Positions 46,306 through 59,184 of a stretch of DNA of 64,000 nt are shown in pieces (the first letter of the stretch is position 1; every line of letters starts with the position of its first letter). The position numbers and the translations under genes were made by a program. Origin of the DNA: Diphasiastrum complanatum (taxonomy: Eukaryota > Streptophyta > Lycopodiopsida > Lycopodiales > Lycopodiaceae); the NCBI GenBank assembly GCA_029204225.1, contig CM055097.1, positions 36,430,976 through 36,494,975 on the forward strand, given 5' to 3'. The notes under the pieces were generated by a model that made no database searches, was not told the origin of the DNA, and saw nothing but the letters and a program-made list of their open reading frames with translations.

Positions 46306-47261
46306 AAGTTGTGAATTTTTGTTTTCCATCTTGTAGGCTGATATTAATATCAAATATGTTATTCTCAATTAGACGTTTTTTTTCAATAGTTACATTTGTA
46401 ATTTATTACTTAGCTACCAACCTATTAGTAGCTAGGTTGTCTAGTTTACATCTAAAATAAAACTGACCTTTTCAATAGATTGATCGTTTAGTGACATTTG
46501 TAATGACTCATTTGTATATCAACAAATCTGGTAGAATGTTTGGAGATTTCGCATAGATTGCATATTTCAATGTGTGAAAAGATCAACCCTAGAAAACATT
46601 TTTTTGACACCTAAATGATAGATCAAAATAATTTATTTGATGATCCAAATACAAATCTACCGATAGATTTGAAATCCTTGTAGTTTTCTCCACGCCTAGC
46701 ACAAGAAAAATCACCAAGACCTCAATACATGCTAATTTGGGACCAGCTCAAAGAAATGGCCTCCTCTCTAGTCATGCACAACTTGACACATGTGACGACG
46801 ACACCTAAGGCTCGAAAACAATCATTGATCTCAAATTTCCAATGCTACCACTTGTTAGAAACTCGCCACTCCAAAACTTAGGCTTTTTTATCTCAGAACT
46901 TGGTAAATTTGGACTCTACTTTGGATCTCACACTCAACCACTTGGACAAGGCTCTAATACCATGTGAAATATATGACATTAAGGATCTGAAATAGATCTA
47001 ATCAATCCTCAAGACTGTTTAGTATTCACAGTTTTAGATAATCGTCACCAACCATCAATTCACGTAGTCTTCAGGATGCATCTATGTATCTATGAAGATG
47101 CCCACGTTTATATATTTTTGTTAACAACATTGTCATCACATGGGATTAATTCCCTTTAGAATTTGCCAAAGTTGACATCAATTTTGAATTGTTGTTCACC
47201 ATGGTTAGTCCATGTACTAATTTTACTATTTGCTGAGATCTTATTAGATTGTGATATCAAG

Positions 47262-47385
47262 ACGTCCAGTTTTGGGAATAGATAGAAGCATTTTTCAACT
47301 ATATGAATGTCAAATTGGCTATAACGTCCAGTTTTGGGAATAGATAGAAGCATATCTCAACTATGTGAATGTAAAATTGGCTACA
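47262..47385. repeat. 62-bp tandem duplication
   Basis: ACGTCCAGTTTTGGGAATAG opens copies at 47262 and 47324; both continue through GATAGAAGCAT and AAATTGGCTA. Confidence 0.9.
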
Positions 47386-47590
47386 GTATCATCTCAGACT
47401 TATTAACCAATAAAGAGAGATCATACAATAAAATCCATGGCTTCTGCCCACAATCGAAATCAAAGTCAAGTTCCCAATAGTCACTAACATTGAGTTGCTA
47501 TTATCACATTTGCTTATATCAAGTTTACAACCAACAAGCCAAGTCCTGTTAAGAAAGTGTTAAACTATGAGATGCTTGGAATAGCCATGC

Positions 47591-47676
47591 AGTTTGAGAA
47601 AGGGAGGTTGTAATTTCAAAATATCAAACAGAAAGTTTGAGAAAGGAAGATTGTAATTTCAAAATATCAAACAGAA
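47591..47676. repeat. 43-bp tandem duplication
   Basis: AGTTTGAGAAAGG(G/A)AG(G/A)TTG opens copies at 47591 and 47634; both end ATATCAAACAGAA. Confidence 0.9.
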
Positions 47677-48044
47677 AATGAACATGAAATGTCATCAGTT
47701 TAGTATAATGTGGAAAGACAAACTCAATCAGGTATCTAGATTTTCTCTTGAAGAACAAATTCCATCAGCTGAAAATTGGATACAAATAGCAATTGTTATT
47801 CTGTCAGAATCCTTTACAAAGCACTGTAATAAGATTTACATATCAGATATATTTTCACAAGCATCTAGCTGCATAGTTTGGACAGCACATCTGCAGAACC
47901 GCTGCAACGTCCAGCCCATACCATTCTTCATGGAAGTGTCTGACAAATGCTACAAAATTTCTCAAACGAGATCTGCTCTGATAACGGTACAAGACAGTCC
48001 AATAAAGAATAAGCTTAACAAAACAAGGAAGCCGATCTGCAATC

Positions 48045-51000
48045 TCAGATCGCTGTCCGCACAGCACCCTGTGCAAGCTGTCGCTTCATTTCAGCCGCCT
48101 TGCCTGTTCCTCTGAAATAGCCATATACTTCCTGTAAAAACAGTGTGTGCATTCATCCTATACATCAGTGATATGTTAAGAGTATAGTCATAACGTAGAT
48201 AAAGAGGGAGTTATCAGTCTTAAATCCTCCCATCCACGTAAAACTTCATTGAGCTCAATTCGGCACATTCCTCCCTAATGCACATCAACAATCGAAGATA
48301 TCCCTATACTATGCCTTTCATTGATACACATATATGGAAGGTCAAACTCACCATGGTTAAAGTTAGCCCAACATGCATAGCCAATTAAATGAGCTTGTAG
48401 ATCCTCAAGCAACTACCAACTAAGATAAGTTAATCTGAATTATCTTCCCATGAGACGTAGATGACCATGTCCCCCAATACCAGAGGCCTAAAGAATTACT
48501 AGAACAGAAAAACGTCAAAACTAAACCATAACTAGATGACTTGAAATCGATTCAAAGGACAAATTCCTAAAGCCCAATCTTTAATGCTCAAACCCAGAGT
48601 TCTTTTTTGCTGCCTACCAAGGCCAGTATATATGGAAGTATTGGGCAAATCCGTTGCATATATTTCACGTATCTGTTGAGATATGCTCTATAATATCCAA
48701 AAGAATCTAGTGAGCAGTTTTATGCTCTATGGTGTCATCTTCAGTGCACCATTCTTGTGCTCGCATTGATACTGATAGAACTCATTTATCCCCAGTTAAA
48801 TGAGCATTCAAAGAAGAGTCAATGTTAAGCTCATTAAAGCCTTCCTTTTTTGACAAAGATTGTATTTCGATTCACTCATCTCACTGATTGGAATACATCC
48901 AAATTTCAGTATGACAGCCTATTGGTGTCCTTCATGTTAATATCAAAACATACGTACACAAAGTAAAATCTTAGCCAGCAACTATCACTTATGTTGTATC
49001 GGTATCCAACCACAAATTGCCATCTGAGCTCCTGATTCATTAGATGTCCTGATTTTGAAGCTTTCTTTAAACCTCAGAGGTTAAACTTACACATCTTCCT
49101 ATAATTATTGGAAATCTTGTTAAGATGGATAAAGAGACCCGAGTTATAGCCAAGTTTTTTAAGGCCTCCTGTGAGGAAGTAGATGGGCAGAATGCATACA
49201 CTAAGATATTCGCTCTGCAGACGATGTAACACACAACAAAAAGACTTATATGACTTTGAAGGTGTGGGTTACTTAACATTGTGTGAATATATGATCTTGA
49301 GATTTGTTCTTCAGTTCACAACTGGATTTAAGCCAGATAATAAAGTTAAACTGGCCAGCTAGCATCATAGTCTGACAATGTAGACTCTGTTTGAAGTGGT
49401 TACAAATTATGCAAGAAACACTGATCGGGGCATGAGACTTTTGTAGGAGCCGCTGAAGGAGTATGCAGTTATCAGCACCAAAACTAGTCGTACATTTTCT
49501 GCTTTCTAAATGAAAATCACTCCACACATTTATATCCAAGCCTTACTTAGTATAACTTCATAGTTCATTTCTCTGCTCTTACTGCCTTTACACTCATTCT
49601 GAATAAGGCAAGCGGTCTTGTTTTACATCTTACTCCCTGTAAGGATGACAATAAATTCTCAAATGAAATTATCTTATATATCTGTACATGACCATTTACA
49701 GATGAATCATTTCAAACATTCAAATAGGGAAAGCATTCCTTTACCCGTACAACCCACAAGCTGAGCAACGACTCCAAGCTGAATAGGATACCTCCAATAA
49801 GGTAAAATATCTGCAGTTTCATTTAACAAATATGAAAGGAAATTATTAATGTCAGAATCAGCTTCTGTCCACTAAGGCTTTAGGAAGGCAGAGCCTTTAG
49901 CTGAAAGCCCAACAATAGTCAGAGACAATTATTACGATTGTCGAAAGCAAGCAGAACACAGCCACTAACCCCAATGACAACACTTTTGCCAAAGATGTCA
50001 AAGAGTGGTAAAACTCCCCTGCACAAAAAACGAGACTCTTATCAGGTACTAACTTACTTCAAAGACCATGTATGCTGTGGACAAACTTTAACTATGCTGG
50101 AAAATATCTTTGACGTTTTTGAGATCAGTTAAAGATTGAAGATTACTAGCATATTCTGATCTCCGCAATCAACATGGAAACAGTTGCCTAAAAAGTTAAG
50201 CTAGTAGTAGTTTTCTCCTTATTACTTGCTAGAAAATGATATGCTAACTCACGCTAAAGATCTTCCTTTGAAGACAATGGGAGGTGCCACAGCAGCCAAG
50301 ATACAGAAACCAATATGAAGCTGTATAGGACATCACAAAAACACAGATAGCTTAGGTTACTTACCACTTATGGCCTACATCTACCTTTCTGACAAAGTGA
50401 TGAAAAAAGAGAACAAACATTAAAGTTCATACTTCACTGCAGAAACATGATAGTTTACAAGCTTACAAAATATGTGAGAAAGAACCATCCAAACTTCAAT
50501 GCACTTTCAGTCCTGCAGATATGAAAAGGATATGCTTAGGTTGCTAAACTGGACAAGCATTTACGCAAGAAGGTGTGTAAACTATAATTCAAGCTGCCTG
50601 CTTGCAATCCAATTATGAACGTAAACAAAGTATGTTGAGAAGATTAGCAAAAAGGATTCCGCAGACAACCACATTCGAAAGATTCCCAACATAAAAACCA
50701 ATACAAGTTGTGATTTCGGGATTTACTTACTTCCTTGCTTACTCTACTTACTTCATTGCTCGATACAGAGGCCTGTACCACAAAAGGTATGAACCAGGCA
50801 CACCTGCAAGTGCATATATGATGGCAAGAAACCATATTTGGACTCCTGAAAACCAAATAAAATCTGATCAGTTCTTCTGCAAGCTTCAGATAGAATATAT
50901 GCCTGTCGAGCAATAGAATGACCATATAAAAGAATAGGATATCTTTGCTAAAACTGTAGCTGGGAAGGACCTTGAATCTACACAAATTGAAACTTTGTGA

Positions 51001-54000
51001 GGAAAAGGATTTACCATAAGATGAACTCACTGTATGTTGAATCCATGCACCAGTTACCGCAATGAAGTTCCATGTCAGACAAACCATAATACCTACATAG
51101 TTATAGCCCATTAGACTTCAATAAGCTCCAACTTCATCGGAAACAGAACAATGTTCAATCGAACACAACCACATAAAATATTCAGCGAAGTCCTTATTGA
51201 CGGCAACAATAAATCAAAATAAAATTATCTGTAATGAGATGAAAAGAAGAAAAGGGTAGATACCCTCAAGATGATCTAAGGCCTACAAAAGAAACATATC
51301 CCAGGTATATATATCATGGTCCGACACAAATGAATCTACAAGCAGTAGCCTGTGTTGCAACTATCCAAAAAAGACACTTTCAATCTACTTTAACATACCA
51401 AGCCAGCTCATGTATGCAAAATACAGCATACGCTGCAAGTGCACAGGAATGTCTTTCTCAATGTCATGATGAATAATCGGAAAAAATCTCGGCCAATTTT
51501 TGTCGTCAAGTACAATGCCAGCTGCCATGTATTTTCACAGATTAAGATCCAAGCACTTCCAACTACTAATAATATTCTGTAAATAGCATCTATTAAAGAG
51601 CACTCAATCGGCTTAGTCACATATAAATGTGCTGAGGAAAGCAGAAAAATCTAATGGTTGCCCCAAACATACTTACCTCGTGCAGCAGCCTCTTCCTTAC
51701 GTTTCAGTTCCTGAAATGATCAAATCAAACAGTAAAGGCTTACAAATCAGCAAAGTTTTCCTGCCTGAAAATAAGCATGCCATTCATATTGCTTTTGCTG
51801 TAAAAAAGCAGGAGATCTATAAAAAGAAAATGGCAGCATCTCTCTGTACAAATAGCAGCAAGCTGGAAACATGAAAAAAGATACAATGTAAAAGCTCAAC
51901 GATACTCAAAAGTCATGAAATTAACAAACTTTGTAAACAATAAGAGAAGGTACCATATGTAGTACAAGAGAACAAGTAAGGTTCTATTGGCACCACCATA
52001 GAGTAAAAATTTCAAAAGGTCTTCAGAGTTTGCTGCTTTCCAAACTTGTGATGTACAACGCATCACATTTATTCTCAAAACTGTGGCCAATTTTCAATTT
52101 CATACCTAAAAGCTTAATCAAAAAGAGATGCAACCTGTCAAGTGAAGAACGTTGTTTCCTAACCATTTCACAAACCTATGGTAATAACATGGAGGAACCT
52201 TAATGTCAAAGTACCTGCTCTCTCTTCCATAGTTCATCTTCCTTGTCCTTGAGCTCTTTCTCCTTCCTTTTTAAATCCTAGATTCAGATCAGAGATCAGA
52301 GAAACATGTTCATTGAAACTAAGACAGTCTCTCCTCGACACCATCTATACAAACAAATACTGAATCATGTGAAGCTCTAACTGTTCCCAAGTAACCTTTA
52401 ATCAGGAGCACACAAATGTAGTATGTACGCAGTTCCCATTCCTCACAAACCTTTGTAGAACCGAAAGGGATATCTTCAGTTCCATCTCTTGCAAAATTTG
52501 TTCGCTCCAGTGGAAGAGGTGCAAGCCTTGAATTTGTCACTTGTGGTACAGTGTTCAATTGCTGCAATTGAAGGAAGCAATATCATCATCTATGGAGGCA
52601 AGCCTAACTGCGACTTTTGTTCCATAGACAGCTTTGAGACTGCAGCATCAAGTTGACTACATAAATCCTTTTCACAAATACAAAACTTTCACCGACAGTG
52701 TAATTGTCACAATAACCTAAACCTCAAATTCATTCAGTTAATCAACAATAAACATGATGCAGAAACACAGATTATTTGGGTAGGAACGCAAAATGTGAAT
52801 GTTAAACAGCCAGCAAAACCTTGTAAGTTCGAGCTGAGTCAGAAAAAAGGCAAGAAATCTTTTTCAGAACCTTAATGAAGGTAATACTGACCGAATTGTA
52901 GAAGGAGCCACCACCATGAAATGGATTCCCGGAGATTTGTGAACGAATGACTGGATCCTGTTAGTGACACTCAAACTTAGGTCTTTAAAAGGTCGAATTA
53001 AAATCCAATAGAAATGTCTAATTTTCAAGCAGAATAGAGAGTCTAAGTGCTGTTCCATAGGAACAAAATCAATTGCAAAGAGAGACAGTAAAAGTGAATA
53101 GAAAATTATTACATCAAATGCAACAGAAAGGAGCTGAAAAATTAATGCAAGTGAGAAAGACTTGCAAAAATTATTTGAATCTTTATTTAACTGTTACCAT
53201 AACCAACAAAGCCTCTCTGGTAGTTTCAATTGATGACCAATGCAACGTGTCCAAAGTCAGAAACATGTCGAGATAGAATACTATTACAGGGAAATTCATC
53301 ATTACTTTAGAACATGGTTGCAGCAGAACGTGTTCTACTACAAGCACGTTCCGGAACGAACGTTCTCAAACGTGAGCGTTCTAGACAGTGGAACATAGTC
53401 CCAAACGAATTTTTTTGTTAACGGAAGAACATTAATGGTTGGAAACAATTCTGATATTTTAATAAATGATTTGTGTGTATACTGCTAGGGGGTGCAGCTG
53501 GAAGTACTTTTCCTACATGTGACTCCATGCAATAAGTACTCGTCGTAAGCTGTAACAGGTCCATCTCAGTCCGTTGATCATCTGTAAACATCCATGTCAT
53601 CATTGTCTAATGCATGGAGACATAGAAGATCATCCTCTAGATCATGTAGCTCCACCTAGCAATCTGATGTCTGGGCATGAGGTCACTAATAACATATCCC
53701 TACTCACATCATTAGATAATGTACACTGAAATATCTACAAATGGAGATACGCATGTCTCACTAGCATATAAGTCTTTGGAGGAAATCAACATGTTGCAAT
53801 GAAGAGGTCCAGTATCACCACCTCAAAGCATGATCCATATGTATCTAGGCTCTTGGTGTTCAACTAAAAGAGATGGTCATAGAGAGTTTCTTGATAGACA
53901 TGCGGCACCACCTGAACCTCCACCACTTGCTGATTTGACCTCCTCTTTGAACACTGATTCCCATATAAACCTCTCCCCAACGCTCATGAGTGTCCATGAG

Positions 54001-56203
54001 AGACAAGGAGTAAATACCAATACAATTCCAAAAACATATCCAAAATGGCTGGGAGTAACTAGACTTATAAAAATGAAAGTAATTGTCGTAGAATTCAGTT
54101 TTAGTACTATTTTCACTATAAATTAGCTAATTCTTTTGACAATTCCCCTTAATAAATATTTTCAAGGAAAAGTAAAATTAAAAATCATAATTCTCCACTG
54201 TCCAGTTTTGCATTCCGATGTAATGATGCCTTGAAACTATAATTCAGCAGTTGTTGATAATAATATCAAGTTTCTTTGCCCTATATATCCAGAAGGTTTC
54301 TTTGAGGTCACATTCATGCAAAACTCCATACTGCATTTTCAGAAAGCCAATTCAACTAAAAATCAATAAACCTCAAAATGGAATACCATGTCATTTCCAT
54401 TCAATAACATTAGCTTCTTCAAATAGCTTCACTGTCTTATGCATCTTCATTTTTTCATCAATGGCCAGCTTAATATGTCCAGATTCAGAAAGCAAAGATG
54501 AGCTGATAGAGTAATTATTACTGCCAAAAGTATAATCAAGGAGTAGTACTTAAAGATATAACATTTTGGTCTCCTTTGCTAGCAGTGATGGCTATTTAAG
54601 TCATCATCGCAAAGTATAAGATTTTATGTGACTAGATGCACCACATCTTATTAGCTCTAAGCAATTTAGGACCACAACTATGGTATAGATCTTCCCCTTA
54701 TAAAACCAATGATTGTGATATTTTTTGTAGGCTCTACAACCATCCATTCATTACACAAATCGTAAGTTACCCTTTCTCTATATCTAATCTTCACACCATA
54801 ATTGCAATTATCTTCCACCATAATTGCAATTAACGTTCCAAAACCCGTTTAAGATTCCAGGGTTAGGGTTTTCTGGTATTATAATTTTTTTCTCTGTTGT
54901 TGCATTTTTTACTTCTAGGTTTTTTTTGCTTCTCCTTGAAATTTTTCTAGTAGAACTATCAAAAAAATGAGCTAAACTACAATAAGAGTGGACATAGGTT
55001 TCTATGAAGACCTGCTGGAATTGTTCAGAATGTTTACCTGAAATTTGCATTATTGAAGTATACTGCAATGGAGGCCCTGCTAGAATACATCTCATTGGAA
55101 TATTTGTATCAAAAATAGAAGAGACTTGAAATTATTAAACATATAGTATGTTTCAAGACGAAAGACTATGACAGTCTGTCTTTCAATTTGTGACATTTGG
55201 TGACATATTCTCAATTGAGCATAGATGATTCTGAGATACTACATTTACTTTATGACTAGCAACCGACCAACTTAAAGCCACGCAAATTCGCTGTCAAAAA
55301 TTTTCCAGCATCCTAATAACAAAATTTCCAGCGGAAACATGGTTATCCTAAGAATAAAGATTAAAAATTTTATTCCGGAACGTTCTTGAACGCAACTATG
55401 CTTCACACTATTGTTTGTGCTGCCTGTTGCACCCTAGATGCACACAATTCACGAAAACGGCCTCCGAGCAATGAATTCTACCTAAATATGTAGACGAAAT
55501 ACTAAAACTCAAGAATGAGATGCCCATACTCAAATAAATTTAACCCAAACATGTAGACAAAATACTCAAAGCCAAGAATGAGAATGCCAGACTCAAATGC
55601 ACATTTGAGATATTCGTTGGATATCGACAATATTTTTCTGAATCCAAAGTGAAAACATGGATTTTAGCACCTCTAACATTAAGTACATTATTCCATAGTA
55701 AAAGATCGCCCCGTTGCTCAAGATTGTGGACAAGGTCAAACACTTAATACATGAACCTTGACATCAGCACTATTATACCAAAGCATGCAAGACCATCCCT
55801 AGGGACCTGATGCCTCATTTCATGCATTTATACATAGTATGTAGAAGCTGATTGTCTGGCCTGTTGGTGAGGACTTCCTTACCACTGCTTGAGTTCAAGG
55901 GGCTCGAATTCAATCAGTTGGACGAATGAGGACGTACAAGAAAAATAAATAGCTGTATAATGAGCCACGACTCGTTCTTGACAAACTAGTCTTTGACTGA
56001 CTTGTCAAAAACGTAGCTCGCAAGTTTCATAGTTATTGTCTGAATCGTGCAACGAGATGCTGCATTAGCAACAACCATTGGACATATATATTTCCTACAA
56101 CAAATTCAGATCTCAAGACGATTAAATTTAGATTCAAGCCACTCACAGAAAAAGGGTTGACATCCCCCTCCTCGAACGGATTGCTGTCGTACTGACGAGC
56201 CAT
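48045..56203 (-). CDS. SCAMP: Secretory carrier membrane protein (SCAMP), complete, 13 coding exons
   Basis: SCAMPs are four-span proteins of trans-Golgi/early endosome, secretory vesicles and plasma membrane that help sort and recycle membrane. Exons (minus): 56203-56147, 52957-52892, 52561-52451, 52277-52215, 51710-51677, 51521-51399, 51092-51015, 50845-50752, 50512-50467, 50320-50253, 50018-49970, 49810-49745, 48131-48045. All junctions are GT/AG and the 942-nt frame (313 residues) is unbroken from ATG to TGA. The cytosolic N-terminus has NPF motifs at residues 8-10, 16-18 and 30-32 (EH-domain ligands), followed by a charged coiled coil at 79-110. Membrane spans lie at about 143-168, 179-200, 215-240 and 260-284. 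The conserved [10 protein letters not shown] loop follows span 2. The C-terminus has [13 protein letters not shown]. Relatives are 270-290 residues; extra length comes partly from residues 172-177 in the first luminal loop, created by the exon 7 donor used here. LFCLES of relatives is LFSLES here. Confidence 0.96.
53325..53392. promoter_or_regulatory. GAA/TTC inverted-pentamer cluster in SCAMP intron 1
   Basis: Contains GAAcgtgTTC, TTCCGGAA and GAACGTTC words close together. They resemble heat-shock-element half sites but not in a single uninterrupted 5-bp register. Confidence 0.3.
55373..55390. promoter_or_regulatory. Four-unit heat-shock-element-like array
   Basis: TTCCGGAACGTTCTTGAA is a perfect TTCnnGAAnnTTCnnGAA array, the binding pattern of trimeric heat-shock factors. 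It lies 760 bp downstream of the SCAMP start codon inside intron 1. Function is inferred from pattern only. Confidence 0.4.
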
Positions 56204-56759
56204 TCTGCTAGAACTCCTGGACAAGCAGATCTTGGATGCTTCTTACAATGCTTTGATATAATTTTCCGGAGATTCAATTCAAACCTGGAGATGCACACGC
56301 AATGCTATTTGCGGCAGATGCTTGAAGCAGACTTTGATCCTCAATACAAACTTCCAGAAAATACACAAAAAGCTGCACCAACAGCCGATAATGTCTCCAG
56401 AGCAGCAGATGAACTCGAAAGCGAGTAGCCTATAGCCTTAGAATTCATAAAAGAAGCTGTAAGACGTCCAAGAATTGCTTCAAAGCAGCGGTGATGGATT
56501 AAACGGCAAGAAATCTACTACCAAAATTTCCGCAATTTACAATTATTGCAGGGAAAAGTAGCACTGCAGCATTTTTACATTATATGAACAGTTTATGAGA
56601 AGCATTTGACATTGCCAGATTGAGGCGCAAGAGACCTGTGACAGTAACGATCCTCGTCCATCGTCGAAGAACGATCGTTCTTATGCAGAATGGAAGCTCG
56701 AGGAAGCTAAAAGCAGAGGGGGAGAGAGAACGAGCTGGCGGGTCACATGCCGCCTAAAT
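56204..56759 (-). promoter_or_regulatory. SCAMP leader and proximal promoter region
   Basis: On the minus strand a CT-rich stretch (TCGTTCTCTCTCCCCCTCTGC, about 56740-56720) is followed by CGATGG...GTCACAG|GTCTCTTG near 56636, a possible donor of a leader intron. The first coding ATG (56203) is preceded by GTTCTAGCAGA. The transcription start and the leader intron are guesses; an ATG at about 56660 would be an upstream ATG if transcribed. Confidence 0.35.
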
Positions 56760-58965
56760 GTATCCCCATTACGTGCCAAGATATCCGGAAAAGGGTCTTA
56801 ATTGCTTGAGTTTTGCAGTTGGTTTTCAATTTCAGTTGGGGTTGGGGCATTGGAATTTCAAGATATGGGGAGCGTGGAGCATGGAGGGGACTGGGAGACA
56901 ATGGTGCCTGGGCACCTTGTATAAAACATTCTATATTTTACAAAGTTTTAGAATGAATGGACCATATCTTCTTCTTGAGATTAAAAACAATGATTGATTC
57001 CACATAGAATCCTCCTTGGTTTGTCTAGCTATGGCATTGGGAACCTTATATATTCCATTTCTCAATATCATCCTAGTATTATCTCGAGAGAGGGTCCCAC
57101 ACCTCTCATATACATATATACATATATATATATATGGCTTGGGACATGGAAAGGTGGAAATCTCATGTTGGTCTATATGTAACAACAAGGGATGTTGGCC
57201 ATCCCTCTAGTCAACCCAAGTTATATACGTCTCCATTCATGTCAAGCAAACAAAGCAAGCTATTGCATTTTCAAAGGTCATATATCTATTTAAAGGCAAA
57301 ATTGACTAACCTCAAATTAATTTGCTTGACAGAAAGAGGAGGGGGGGTGCACATACATACACCTAGACATGTCTTTGATCAACAACAAAAAAATTAAACA
57401 AGATATAGTCATATTGAGTGTGCAAGACTACCAAACTATGCAAGCTCAATCAAACCTTTGCCACTACATTGTTGACATCTTGGAGACTTGTGCACCATGT
57501 TTAGAATTTGCCTATTACTTGATGTGCATTTTATATTTGTCCATAGCAAATGCTAGTACAATATGTCTAGAATGAAGCACCATAACCACATTCAAAAAAT
57601 TATATATTATTGTAGTTTTACATACATTTCTTGCAACCTATCAAACAAGATATAATAAGCCTCGCTACCAAGTAACAAAACATTTGACAATTCTAAATGA
57701 TTGTAATGTTTCGAGTCGTTGCATGTTATTCTAACAAGGTTTGGAACCTCAATCACTATTGTTAGTCAATTCTTTGAGAGACATCTAGGCTCGCCTTGAA
57801 ATTTGAGGCAAGCCTTTACCCTCATCGAGAGGAATATGTAAATGATTAGATAAGAATGAAAACGTGGTTCAATTATCAAATATAGCATGTGTGAAGTAAT
57901 GCTTTGAAGCTGGAAAACTATATTAACGAAATTTGAAAGTTAGGATAAGCAATGTGATACAAAGCTTTATATGAATAAGTGATACATTAACTAGGTAGTT
58001 CAATATTAGTATTTCATATATTCATCATTACGTCTATATTGTTCGCACTTTTATAGTATGTCATGAAAGTAGATAGTTTCTTGAAAATCAATAAGGCTCC
58101 TTAGAGGTGGAGTTCACTCAACTCAAAGTTTGAACTATCTACCAGATCTACATGTCCTAGTGATCTGTAGACAGATGACAATCTAGATAATTGCTAGATT
58201 TATAACTTTGAATCATCAGCTTGAGTCTTTCTCACTTATGGGATGTACAACTTGCATTTTTCTGCTCAACGGAAACATTTTGTATCTCTCTTGACACTGA
58301 TGTTTTTCCTAGATTGAAACTCCACGTTGTTTTATACTAAGAAAAGAGTTTTTTTTTTTTTTACTGTGAGAAAATTTTATCTTACAACCATTTGTATTTA
58401 GATTAGTGGATTGTTTGCTCTTGAGTTTCATGCATATTGATGTACATGATTGATATTCATGTGTTAAGTGGCCCCTCAAAAAAATTGAGCAGCATTGTCT
58501 TGCCTTGGGCAGAAATTTCTCAGAGGAATGAAATCTCTTTGATTTGGCAATAGACTTTATGCTATAAGCCCTAATAGTATTTTCAAGAACAAAACAATTT
58601 CTTTTTATTTTTTAGCTCAAGGAATGCTATTTAGATAGGTTTCCACCAAGCTAAAGTCTGCTTACTTTTGTATGAGAAAGTAGGATTTTTATTTGATTGG
58701 CTCTGCTCTTTTGTGCTTGAATGCATTTGCTCTTCAACATTGGAGAAGTGGTAGATTGTCAATACATTGGTTTGTGTACAAATGCATGAGCCAATGTTTG
58801 TGCATATGGACTGCACCTACCCTTTGGTTTGGATGAACTAAGTAGGAGATGCCATGACATTTGGTTTGTGCAATAAACTATGGATTTAATGGCTTAAGAG
58901 TTGGTGGGTGGGCTGGTAGTTGAAAATTGTATTTGTTGTTTTCTATGTCAAGGCGCTATTAAAGA
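56760..58965. other. Noncoding DNA between SCAMP and a copia LTR
   Basis: AT-rich with a TA/CATA microsatellite-like run (57108-57135). No coding motif was recognised; open frames are at most 87 codons and lack family features. Confidence 0.55.
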
Positions 58966-59184
58966 AAATAAGTGTCGAGTCAAAATAAGTGTCGGGTTAA
59001 AATAGGCTCAAGTCGATTCGATTCGTCGACCTATGCCAAGATCAAAATCCATTTTGATACTCAAGGGTCGAACATAGACTTCGATCTTCTGTGCATATCT
59101 TTTCGATTTTTTTGGGCTTTGAGCATTTACAACTTCAAGATGCTCATTAAAAAGCGGTTTCCACTTGAGCTTTGAAATCCAACA
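58966..59184 (-). repeat. Probable 3' LTR of the copia relic at 59185-60360 (outer end uncertain)
   Basis: The minus strand begins TGTTGGATTTCAAAGC directly after the purine tract AAGGGGAAG (59193-59185). Its distal end was not located; the AATAAGTGTCG(A/G)GT duplication near 58968-58998 may lie close to it. Confidence 0.45.

Larger units (their letters stand above)
40269..48044. other. Long AT-rich intergenic region without recognised genes
   Basis: About 7.8 kb with only short open frames (at most 145 codons, the longest being the antisense of the SCAMP 3' end). Contents: a CA microsatellite (44766-44806), a 26-bp triplet repeat (46228-46305), a 62-bp doublet (47262-47385) and a 43-bp doublet (47591-47676). 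On the minus strand CACATGGTATTAGAGC (46967-46952) resembles a copia primer site, suggesting an old minus-strand leader below it. The part of the SCAMP 3' untranslated region nearest 48044 presumably falls here; no poly(A) signal could be assigned. Confidence 0.6.
52958..56146 (-). other. SCAMP intron 1 (3.2 kb)
   Basis: Flanked by donor TTTTCT|GTGAGT and acceptor CACTAACAG. AT-rich. It contains two clusters of inverted GAA/TTC pentamers (53325-53392 and 55373-55390) and otherwise no recognised element or gene. Confidence 0.8.

Noticed and set aside
47678-48115. 145-codon plus-strand ORF
   Set aside because: It overlaps the last SCAMP exon and 3' region in antisense, without any recognised motif.
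51015-51030. GTGAGT at 51030 as the normal donor of SCAMP exon 7
   Set aside because: It breaks the frame into exon 8; the donor 16 bases further on keeps the conserved [10 protein letters not shown] segment in frame.
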